From: Megalobrama amblycephala
Lineage: Eukaryota > Chordata > Actinopteri > Cypriniformes > Xenocyprididae
Length of the DNA stretch: 64,000 nucleotides
NCBI RefSeq assembly: GCF_018812025.1
Contig: NC_063065.1
Coordinates: 28,791,740 to 28,855,739, forward strand
Reading direction: 5' to 3'
This document shows positions 23,480 through 64,000 of the stretch, in pieces (position 1 is the stretch's first letter; the number at the start of each line of letters is the position of its first letter). A program made the translations under genes and the position numbers. Below the pieces are notes generated by a model that had not been told where the DNA came from, made no database searches, and worked only from the letters and a program-made list of their open reading frames with translations.

Positions 23480-23760
23480 ATTGCGAAAACCGAGAATTGT
23501 TAAATTTCTTACTCATGCCTCTTCTGTCACGACTTTGTCCGCGAACAGCTGCCGTACTTTTCGGTCATACCACCATTAAAAGGGGGAGTCCGGTAAAAGC
23601 TGCGAGACAATATTATCATTCATTTCAAGCATAATATATCCCATTAATACACATTCTTTATATTAACCCTCAAATAAACGTTTATTTAACACCTCGTGTA
23701 GTTTAAAGGTTGTCACAAGTGTGTCCATCGTTAGCTGCGCTCGTCCACCCCTACAGCTGA
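23480..23760 (+). promoter_or_regulatory. Probable cul2 promoter region
   Basis: This is the unique-looking DNA just upstream of the putative cul2 exon 1, with scattered CpG dinucleotides (for example around 23535-23600 and 23730-23755). It lies between a MITE (ending 23115) and the exon. It is placed by context only; no factor site is claimed. Confidence 0.3.
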
Positions 23761-23951
23761 TTCAGTGGTGCAGTCCGTGAAAGGCAATGGCAGAGGTGTA
23801 GAGGGAGAGAGAGGAATCAAGCGTCCTGACAGCTTCACTTCAAACCCACACCTGTGACACACTGACCCGTGGACAGCACATCCAGACCCGACACACCCGA
23901 GCCTCCCGACCGCCCGAGACTCGCAGCTCAGCAGGGCTTTCTTAATCTCAG
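23760..23951 (+). other. cul2: cul2 noncoding exon 1 (5' UTR), 5' end approximate
   Basis: A relatively GC-rich stretch in otherwise AT-rich DNA ends in a splice donor (TCAG|GTGTGT at 23951/23952). The next acceptor on this strand that leads into the cul2 ATG is CCTCCAG at 26611-26618, leaving 21 nt of 5' UTR in exon 2 before ATG 26640. The transcription start cannot be fixed from sequence; no clear TATA box is seen. Inference from position and composition. Confidence 0.45.
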
Positions 23952-24551
23952 GTGTGTGTGTGAATGAGCAGCGCTCATGTTAGCTCAGACGTTAGCTCCT
24001 GCTTCTGCTCCATAACACTGTATTTATGTCGTAAACACACAGCCTTCTCTTATAAACACACGTGTACGTGTTTGTTTACCACAGTACACAGCTGTTATTC
24101 AATCACGTCTGCTTAAAATAACCCACCAGCTTCTGTTTTCATGCTATCCTATCTTGGATATGTGTAACTAGGCCTCTGCAGTTTGGGGGGTGACTCTGTT
24201 TTACAGCAAGTGGATTTACTGGAGGTGTAAACTCATTTGTTTTGGCTATTTATAGAGGTGTTTCTATGTAGATCAAATGATATTTATACTTTGATGTGCC
24301 TTGACAGCTGTTTTGGTTGTTGACACTGAGATAATGAGTTGATCTTCAGTGATCTGTCTTTATTGTGACAATCAGTCACTCTGATATTCAATTTCCCCTT
24401 GAATGTGTTGTTGTTAATGAGGTTCGTGGTTTATGGTTGTTTTGTGTAGAAGGCAGACATGCATGTTTTTTGACTTTATTCTCTTGTAGACATACCTGTC
24501 AAGTGAAATTACTTTATTGTTACATCTGTGTGTTGTGGTGGTCAACTGTTA

Positions 24552-24906
24552 GCAGTGTTGGGTAAGTTACTCTAAAAAAGTAGTTAATTGCTAGCTACTA
24601 ATTACGTCTTCAACAGTGTAATTAGATTACTGTACTATTTACTCTCTTGTACAATTGCATAATTATTCTTTGAGTGAATAAAGGGAGAAGGTTACATTAA
24701 AACATACATTTTAACATTAAATTTTGATGTTAAATTCACTGTTGTTTCACATAGACTTGTTCTATTGTCTATACAGTATAAAATGCAGTTACATAAGAAG
24801 TAACTATAATAAAATTGCCGAAAAATTACGAGCAATCCCATACTTTAGTTTTTCAAGGGAAAAGTAATTAAATTACAGTAATTAGATAATTACACTCAAC
24901 ACTGAC
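24552..24906. mobile_element. MITE in cul2 intron 1
   Basis: Left CAGTGTTGGGTAAGTTACTC, right AATTACACTCAACACTG, with AGTAATTA-type inverted motifs between. The rest of the intron to 25762 is AT-rich with no feature I can support. Confidence 0.7.
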
Positions 24907-25762
24907 TGTCAGGGAGTGAAAGCAGGGCTGAGATATTGAGAGCAGGGAGGTTGATATAAAATTTAGATAAAGCAAATATTAAAAAAATGTAAGCAAATGA
25001 GACGTACACAAAATTGCAGGGATCCAAAATTTGTACAGGTTATTTATTTAAAATGTACACAAACTATTTAAAATATTTTATGCATGTTAACTCATAATAT
25101 GAAAATGGAGAAATATCTTTCAGCCTGGGTGATATATTGGTATTTCACTACAAGTATGATCAAACATTTTTAATAAAAAAATTCTTAAAAAACAAAATTC
25201 TTTGCACAATGTAATTTACAGAATGCCAAAGCCTTTTTTTTAAATTGCATTTACAAAATACATACACAATTATAAAGTTGTTTCTTTTCAATAAAGAAAA
25301 AACCTAGATGTATTATTAATTGTATTTGAACAATTTAAGGACAGCATGTGGTGGATTGGAGCTACTACTGTTTTACTATTAATAGGAAGTTGGAAAACCT
25401 CAGGGAGTTTTAAAATAGTAATCATTGGGGAAAATTATCATGGGATTTTCCTACAGAGAATATAATTTGCTAGTTATGCTCAACTCATTGTGTGCCATTT
25501 CGATAAAATGCATTTTAACAAAAATAATTATCCAGTTAATTTGACTTGCAAAAGTCATTGAAATTAATTTATTTACTATTATTATTTATACTATTATTAT
25601 ATTTTGAATTAGTTTTTATTTTAATTTCATTTTAATCTTAGATTCTGTGTGCTTTTCTCATTTTTATTAGTTTTAGTTTTGCTTAAATATTTCTATTTAG
25701 CTTTAATTTTTTGTTGTTTTATTTTTAATAATTTTAGTGCTTCAGCTTAAATGCCTTTTAAT

Positions 25763-56930
<31,168 letters not shown>

Positions 56931-56954
56931 AACCATATTAATTTAATGAAAGAA

Positions 56955-56960
56955 AATAAA
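56955..56960 (+). other. cul2: cul2 polyadenylation signal AATAAA
   Basis: AATAAA lies 25 nt after the cul2 stop, with T/G-rich DNA following at 56985-57000. Further AATAAA copies occur near 57400 and 57490, so a longer 3' UTR is possible. Confidence 0.5.
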
Positions 56961-57588
56961 CGCCCTAAAGCGTGAACGGTAAACATGTCTTTTATTTTCG
57001 GCTCTGGCTGGCTCTGGCACTCAACCATCGGATTGAATCGGGACTCTGTGCCTCCAACTTTGTTCAAAAAGGGCCTCCGAGTAGCTGGACAGTCATCAAA
57101 AGCACCCTGTCTCTCCACACCCCCTCCCCTCCTCCTTCTGATTTTATGCTGTTTACATCACCAGTGCCACGCCCAGTGCGTCTACGAGAAAAGAAGAATG
57201 CCTATAGCTACTCGAGTGTAAAAGGATAATACATTTTTAGACGTAATCGTACAAGAGAAAGCGAGCAAATGAAATGCATCACATAGAGCAAAACGAGTGA
57301 AATGTTTGAGAAACGGCCGAAAAACAACCACGCTTTCTTTTCTCACGTTGCAGTTGTTGTGTGTATTCTTTTTTAATGTATCAAAGTAAAAGAAATATTG
57401 TAATAAAACCGGTATACTGATAATTGCATTTACTTTCAAAATATTAAAAAACAGATATGAGGTGACAAACATGATTCTGCTGCTTGTCAAATAAACAAAT
57501 AAAAACAAACTTTTTCGTAAATGTTTTAAGAAGAATGACTTCATCATCAGTGATTTATTAAAGGTGAATTTTTAGAATCTTTTTTAAT

Positions 57589-57906
57589 GGTGCGTTCAAG
57601 TTATTTCTGAAAGATTGTGTTTATTAGGTGAATGCATATGAACACCACCGCAAACTGATTTCTTTCTTTCTGAGTTTAGGGCGTTAAAGTGAGAAAATAT
57701 GATGGGCGCAACTAATGCAGCGTCTGTTTTGATGCTAAATTTGTTGAAATTAAATAAAACTAGCTAAGTTGCATGTACAAAATAAGATAAAAACTTAGCA
57801 CCCCCCCCAAAAAAAAAAAACAAAACAAAAACAAAAACAAAAAAAAACACCTGATTGTTTAGTTTAAAAAAAAATCTTACTCTGACCAAAGTGACTTGAA
57901 CGCACC
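57589..57906. mobile_element. Small MITE downstream of cul2
   Basis: Left GGTGCGTTCAAG, right CTTGAACGCACC. Contains A- and C-rich simple sequence at 57800-57850. Confidence 0.6.
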
Positions 57907-57959
57907 TGAATTTGCAATTACGACTTCCCAACTTGGACTGGATATCATCCAGGTATTTA

Positions 57960-58670
57960 AAGTGCACTTTTTCTTTTTGAGATTTTCAGTTTGAACACAC
58001 TACTCACACTATTTATACATGGCAAAGAATAGTGCACAAGTACACGAATTGGGACGCAACTTGTGTATTATGAATGTAATCCAAACTTTACTACATTTAT
58101 CATGTTGTCACTGTCATGTGACCTACCAGCATCAGTTACCTCACTTCACCGCCATTCACAAATCCTAAAGCAAAGTGTCCATGGTATGCATACTTCAGAA
58201 TCTCACCGGAAGTAGTAGATCATCCGGGTACTTTTTGCCTACTCTTTTATGAGTACAGTGAATTCGGTCATACTTAATTTGTCATACTTGTTTTTCACCT
58301 ACTATATATAGTAGGAAAGTATGCGATTTTGGATGTAGGGCTTGACTTCCTGAAAAGGACAATGGTCTGTTGTATTGTATTGGCGAATGTTATACTGACA
58401 CCTGTCTGTGTGGATGAAGCATTACACAAATGTTACCTATGATTTATTCCACAACCAAAAGTCAATAAAAATAGAGTTCTGCAGGAATGACATGTTTTTG
58501 TAGGCCAAAACCTTGAAACACATTCACATTTAAGCCTTTCCAGTTTCATTGTCCTGAAATCAATGTTTTTTTTTTTAATGGGCTTTTGGTTAAATGCCTG
58601 AAATAAGACCTAAGATACGTATTTTTATGTTTGACTCTACAACATAAAATACATCAGTAATACCCCCCTG

Positions 58671-58705
<35 letters not shown>

Positions 58706-59240
58706 CTTTTACTTCACTTGGAAAAAGGCAGTTGCTAACAAGTGTCTAAATGGGACTACAGAGGTTGTAGGGGACATTAGGGCGTTTTCACACCTGGCTT
58801 CATTTTGAAACCTGGTGCGTTTTCTCCTTTAGTTTGGTTTGTTTAGGCATATATGAACATGGCAATCGTACTCGGATCTGCACCAAAACAATCGCTCCAA
58901 GATCGCTTGAACAAAGTGGTCTCGGTCCAAATGAAAATAAACTCTGGAGCGGTTTGGTTGAGGTGAGAAAGCAATCCGACCCCTTGTGCAATTGACCCGA
59001 ACAAAGAAGAAAAAGCAACATTGTAACAAATTAAGTCACAGTTTCGGAAAACAAAGCGAATGATCTACAGTACAGGTCTGAAAATGCCGTAAATGTCATC
59101 ATGTCTAACAATTAAACTCATCTACTCTGTAGTAACATTTTCAGCCTCGTTTAACCACGCTCTTGCAGCTATCAATTTCAAACTTTCAGGGAAAATGTTT
59201 TGTCAACACTGAAAAGGGTTGTCAGAAGCTTAATGTTGGT
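57960..59240. other. Intergenic repeats, no gene
   Basis: Includes AGTGCACTTTTTC / AGTAGGAAAGTATGCGATTT-type MITE sequence, a poly-T tract (58673-58702) and one arm of a further element (GGGCGTTTTCACACCTGGCT, GGTCTCGGTCCAAATG) at 58780-59000. Frames present are not convincing. Confidence 0.4.
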
Positions 59241-59740
59241 GACATTAGAGTCATGTGACTGTGGTATAATTAATTTATAGCCTACGTTTATCTTTTTTGG
59301 CAACTGTATTTATGCTTCTAAATTCATAAAACTTGTGTTAATTTGTGAAGATTATCATGATGAACCAAACATGCAAGAATCATAAACTTTTGTTAATCAA
59401 GTTTATTTTCCACAAAAAACCCAAAAGCCAATGGAAAAATCATATTGGCTATTTATCAAGGGAATCATTAGTTTCACACATTTTGGCCCTGATGGACTTC
59501 CATAATATGGAAGGCCATGTCGTAATTACCATAAAGAAGAGATGACAACACATGACACTGTACTTGGAGCTGTTCACATCCTCAAATTCAGACTTATATG
59601 TTTCTCTTGCGCTATTAACTCCAAAATAAATCTGCAGTGGTCACGTGGTACAGCTGTCACATGGTACAAGCCGTAGCTCTACGAGCCTAAAGTTGTGATT
59701 ATTACAAGATCTACGATCACATGAATGCTTTTTACAATCC

Positions 59741-60687
59741 AGGGGCCTGTACCATGATGGTAGTTGAACAAACTCAGGGTTATAGGATTAGTTTCAAGTT
59801 GACAAAACCAAACCACTCCTATCTGGCTTTGTTGGTACCATGATGCTGATCTTCAACTTTCTCTGTCAACTCAGGCTTTGATCCTGAGTTTGTGGAGCGT
59901 GTGCACATGAATCTGTGACATATTGCAACAGAAACAAACTGTGATTCACTTCTCGCGAGAGAGCCAGCGTGATTCAAAACTTTTTTGCTGAAAATGAAGA
60001 ATTTAATTTAAACGCATTTAAACTAATGGAAAATACTTGTCTGTGAAAAAGGACAAATAAAAGAAATCTTTCTCTATCAGTGCAAGTGAAAGTTGTGAAG
60101 TTAGTTTATATAGTTGATAATATATAGCAATAGAGAGTGACTCAAATATACAAGTTCACATGTAGTCATATTTAAAGAGTATATTTACTTATTTATATTA
60201 CATATGATCTATATATATATATATATATTAATATTCATTGAAACTAAATGGTTAATAACAACTGTTAAAGTAAACTTGTGTGCATGTAATGGATTAATAA
60301 AAATATAGATAATTATACAAATCATATATAAATCATAAAATAATTCTAAGTAATTATAATTAAAATCAGACAATTTTATCATTAAATATTTGTTTTTACT
60401 ATATAGTGACCTTTAATTTGGAGGAAGAGAAACTGAGGGATGGACTTTGTATTGGGTGTGTCCGTGTCACTTAGCTCACATCTGATTGGCCCAATTTCGG
60501 TTTGAGATCTCTAAACCAGAACATAACCTGCCCTGGAGCAGGTTAGCCGTGGAGCATAAGTTACTATGGCGATGAACACCGCTAAAAGCCAAGTCACTTT
60601 CATGGTACCTAAAACCCAGGATTGGCACAAACTAATCTGAAACTTACCTGGCTAGCCAGCTAATCCGGCTTCATGGTACAGGCCCCA
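59741..60687. mobile_element. MITE with AGGGGCCTGTACCATGATG ends
   Basis: Left AGGGGCCTGTACCATGATGG, right CTTCATGGTACAGGCCCC. Inner inverted motifs include TACCATGATGCTG / CTTTCATGGTACC. No coding. Confidence 0.85.
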
Positions 60688-60868
60688 GAACAGTTACTGT
60701 AAATGACAAGACGTACCAAGTGAGTAGGATTCTGCCAGTCAGGTGATGCCAAACATGGTAGCAACCATGAGAGGGCGTCCCGCTCCATGTGGAATAAAAC
60801 AACTTTTATTAGGCTGCTTATATGAATTGAGTGTTTATCTCATGTGAGTATATGTCACTCACTTATAG

Positions 60869-61249
60869 GACAAAATGACCAGATACACCCTTAAGACTCG
60901 ACTGCAGAGAGAGCTGAAGGACGGCAGATTCTCTGTGCTATATTGGGACTCTTTGTAAGCAAATCTCACTCAGCAGAAGCCTATTCACTTTCAGCTCCTT
61001 TGAGCTGAGGATTCAGCCCTAATGAGACCCATATGGAGAAGCCTGACCAAATCAACATGCCTACAATATGTGTGTCATCAGCAAAACATTTCTCTACAAT
61101 ATACATCATCTTACGTAAGCCTGACATTTTGCAGATTCACAGATGTCAAGTCACTGGATGCTTCAGAAAGTAATAAATCTTCATTACAACAGCAGATACT
61201 TCAGGACAAAACCTCTCCTTCTACCACAAGGGGGCGTTATGCATTATAA
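60869..61249 (+). CDS. Unrecognised two-exon coding segment (3' end of a gene?)
   Basis: Exon a (60869-60954) follows TCACTTATAG and ends CTCTTT|GTAAGC; exon b (61135-61249) follows CATTTTGCAG and ends TAA. Spliced in phase 2 they give DKMTRYTLKTRLQRELKDGR, FSVLYWDSL, then FTDVKSLDASESNKSSLQQQ and a basic C terminus TRGRYAL. From the ATG at 60875 this is 64 residues. It is hydrophilic and partly coiled-coil-like, with no signal peptide or membrane segment. I do not recognise it. It could be the end of a longer gene whose upstream exons I could not find in 57-60.8 kb, or a small gene. It lies outside the recognised repeats. Confidence 0.4.
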
Positions 61250-61259
61250 AAAGCAGAAA

Positions 61260-62075
61260 TAATACAAGTTTTTTCAGAGATAAATAGGAACTTGTTGTTT
61301 TAACTTATTTTTGTTAAAAAAAAAATGGTCTTGACACTGCTAGAACATGTTCTAAAGACAAATGGACCATGAAAGGCATGATATCTGTCTTGTAAACAAG
61401 CGCTGTGTATCTGTCCAATGTCTTCGTTGGAAAGGAAAGAAATAAACCTCTGTGTTTTTGCTAAATGTGGATCCACGTAAGGCAGTTTTACATTTATGTC
61501 TTATTAAAAGATTTCATGAGAATGAAAATCTAATGAGTCCCTGCAAGTTTCTGCTATGAAAAGTGGCAAAAGTTGTCAAAATGAAAAATAATGTCATACA
61601 AACTTCAGCTGTTTTTTGGATTATGATAGCTGGTTTGTTACTGGCTCAAGGAGGTCTAGCTTGATCAAGCCCAGTTGGAAGTACAACAGATTCATCATCT
61701 AGGCCAGCTTGAACTAGCTAATGATCATAAATGACTGGCATGGTCAAGCTAGTGACCACATAAACTCAGCGACGTCAGACGGGTAATCTCAACTACAATC
61801 AGACAGGAAATGTCCAGGCTACATGATAAACTATAGTATGATGTAGACTACTGATTTACTTTTAGATGTTAAACCTGTCCACTATGTGTCAGGAAAAAAG
61901 ACAAAATTATTATTATTTTTTAAATGATGTCCCATTTTTGCCCTACTGGTAAACCACTGGAATAAAGCACAAACTAGTAACAAAAATAAGTAGCAGAACA
62001 ATAAGAACTCTTAAAAATAACGTTTTTTTTTTATTGGCATCATTGGTTCCATATCTTAATCTTAAACCTGAATCT
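61260..62075. other. No gene found
   Basis: AT-rich, with a possible polyadenylation signal AATAAA at 61441 after the two-exon candidate, and a degenerate AGCTTGATCAAGC-type repeat at 61630-61760. Confidence 0.4.
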
Positions 62076-62849
62076 TAAGCCTGAAACACACCAAGCCGAC
62101 ACCGACGAACTAGTGGCGACAAAAACAAACTGCGGGGTTGGCTCACATTGGCAGCGTCTGTGTCCAAAGTTGCCCTGACACACCAAACCGACGCTCGACA
62201 CCCGACGGCCAAGTAGCATGTCCGTTCTGTGCCTGCGTAAGAAGAAATGCCTTTCCGTACCAGCAGGTGGCAGTAGCTGAACAACCAATCAGAATGATGA
62301 ATTGGCCCGACTGACCGAAGAGCTCCAACGCCGATTCAACATGTCAGATTGGCCGAAAAAAAGCCAATGAGGACCAACTTCAGCCGACGGTGCCGAACAC
62401 ACCAAGCCGACGGTCGGCCGTCGGGCACTTTTTCTTCGTCGGCCAACTAAGTTTTCTCAGTGTGTTCCGCACCGTCGGCTGAAGTTGGTCCTCGTCTGCT
62501 TTTTTTCGGCCGATTCGACTTGTTGAATCGGCGATGGAGCTCGTCGGTCCGTCGGGCCATCTGATCATTCTGATTGGCTATTCAGCTACTGCCACCTGCT
62601 GGTACGGAAAGGCATTTCATCTCACGCAGGCGCAGAACTGACGTGCTACTTGGCCGTCAGCTGTTTAGCATTGGTTTGGTGTGTCAGGGCAACTTTGGAC
62701 ACAGACGCTGCCGGCGTGAGCCAACCCCGCAGTCTGCTCCGTCGCCACTAGTTCGTCGCCATCGGCTTGGTGTGTTCTGGCCTTTAGTCGGCCGACGAAC
62801 AAAAACTGCCCGACGGCTGACCGTCGGCTTGTTGTCTTCCGGGCTTTTA
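62076..62849. mobile_element. Head-to-head pair of CpG-rich MITE copies
   Basis: 62076 to about 62395 is the reverse complement of the element at 22716-23115; about 62395-62849 is a copy in the forward orientation. GAACACACCAAGCCGACGGT marks the junction. Confidence 0.85.
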
Positions 62850-64000
62850 AAGGCATAGTTCACCCAAAAATGAAAATTCTGTCGTTCCAGACCTCATTCT
62901 GTTCATCCTCAGAGCACAAATTAAGATCTTTTTGATGAAATCTTAGAGCTTTATGTCCCTCCATTGACAGCCTACACAAGAAAGGTAGTGAAGACATCAT
63001 TAAAGTAATCCATGTGACTCCAGTGGTTAAACCTCAGTTTTATGAAGTGACGTGAGTGCTTTGTTTGCGCAAAAAACATAATTTACCACTTTATTTACAA
63101 AATATTAATCTCCAGCGCATGTTAACTAGAGCGCCATGACGCATGATGTTGTGCTGACACAAGAGCAAACGTGTGAACGTGTTGGAGATTCATATTTTGT
63201 GAATAAAATGGTAAATTAAAAGCAAACTAAGCACTCGCGTCGCTTCATAAAAGATTCATACCACTTTTAAGCCCCAGAAAGGTAGTAAATACATCATTAA
63301 AGTAATCCATGTGACTCCAGTGACTTAAAGGTGCTCTAAGCGATGTCACGCGTTTTTAGGCCAAAACATTTTTTGTCACATACAGCAAACATCTCCTCAC
63401 TATCCGCTAGCTGCCTGTCCCCTGAACACACTGTAAAAAAACACGGTCTCTGTAGTCGCCACAAGCTCCAAAAACGGCAACAAAAACAAACTGGTGCAGC
63501 CTGGACCACGAATCATAATAAACACGCTCCAGCCAATAACCGACAAGAATGATTTTAAATGCGCGTTCATGACTGTTTCAGGAAGCACGGAGGGGAGGGG
63601 AGGAGGAGGCGGAGGGAGGGTCTAGCTAGCCTTTGTTTTGTTTGACAACACTTCGAACGTCAACAGGAAGTTACTCCACCCAGGATCGCTTAGAGAACCT
63701 TTAACATCAGTTTTATGAAGTGACGCGAGTACTTTGTTTGCGCAAAACAACAACAACAAAAACATAATTTACACTTTATTTACTAAATATTAATCTCCGA
63801 CACATGTTCATGCTTCATAAAACTGAGGTTTAACCACTGGAGTCACGTGGATTACTTTAATGATGTCTTTACTACCTTTCTGGGGCTTGAAAGTGGAAGC
63901 ATAGACTGTCAATGGAGCGATTTCATCAAAAATATCTTCATTTTTGTTTTAAAGATAAACAAAAGTTTTGGAATGACATGAGGAATGATTAATTAGCCTA
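62850..64000. mobile_element. MITE family A copy running to the window end, with a nested MITE
   Basis: Left end TTTAAAGGCATAGTTCACCC. The arm CATTAAAGTAATCCATGTGA...CTCAGTTTTATGAAGTGACG is inverted at 63800-63870. The nested element 63325-63704 has ends TTAAAGGTGCTCTAAGCGAT and GGATCGCTTAGAGAACCTTTAA. The right end is degenerate or lies outside the window. Confidence 0.75.

Noticed and set aside
57001..57229. Two overlapping plus-strand frames after the cul2 stop
   Set aside because: They follow the cul2 polyadenylation signal, have no acceptor or start context, and are low-quality frames in likely 3' UTR or downstream DNA.

Overview
This is vertebrate nuclear DNA, almost certainly from a cyprinid fish (zebrafish, carp or goldfish group). 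Genes are split into short exons with GT-AG introns. About two thirds of the window is interspersed repeat: palindromic MITEs, Tc1/mariner and hAT elements, L2-like LINE, minisatellites and long AT runs. There is no operon, CRISPR array, rRNA or tRNA that I can support.

Layout. (1) 1-16.05 kb, minus strand: a C2H2 zinc-finger gene reading right to left. I assembled a first coding exon at 15480-15339, seven zinc-finger exons down to 1809 and a tentative last exon at 1582-1506. Every internal junction is phase 1 and every internal exon is a multiple of 3, so the model is one continuous frame of about 876 residues with 19 fingers. Its introns hold a satellite (2.7-5.4 kb), a 42-bp array inside two nested inverted-repeat elements (6.5-8.65 kb) and several MITEs. 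(2) 17.5-22.6 kb: retroelement wreckage, namely a decayed DIRS-like RT/RNase H segment and an L2-like LINE split by a MITE, both on the minus strand. (3) 23.7-57 kb, plus strand: the complete cullin-2 gene, with a noncoding first exon ending at 23951 and 20 coding exons from ATG 26640 to TAA 56928-56930. The exons join without a break into 745 residues, the human CUL2 length, and the NEDD8 acceptor lysine falls at residue 689. The first coding intron has U12-type (minor spliceosome) signals. Introns carry two Tc1-like elements with other elements inserted in them, an hAT element with an exact 8-bp target duplication, a three-level nest of MITEs and a 21-bp minisatellite split by another hAT-like element. 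(4) 57-64 kb: mostly MITEs, plus a small two-exon candidate coding segment (60869-61249) that I do not recognise.

The two genes are transcribed divergently, about 7.7 kb apart, and nothing in the sequence ties their functions together. Cullin-2 is the scaffold of the CRL2 ubiquitin ligase (Elongin B/C, VHL-type receptors, RBX1). The zinc-finger protein is presumably a nuclear DNA-binding factor. I found no clearly new biological system. The most unusual items are the serially duplicated, phase-symmetric zinc-finger exons, the U12 intron, a shrunken tandem copy of a cul2 exon, a head-to-head 42-bp array, and datable nested transposon insertions.
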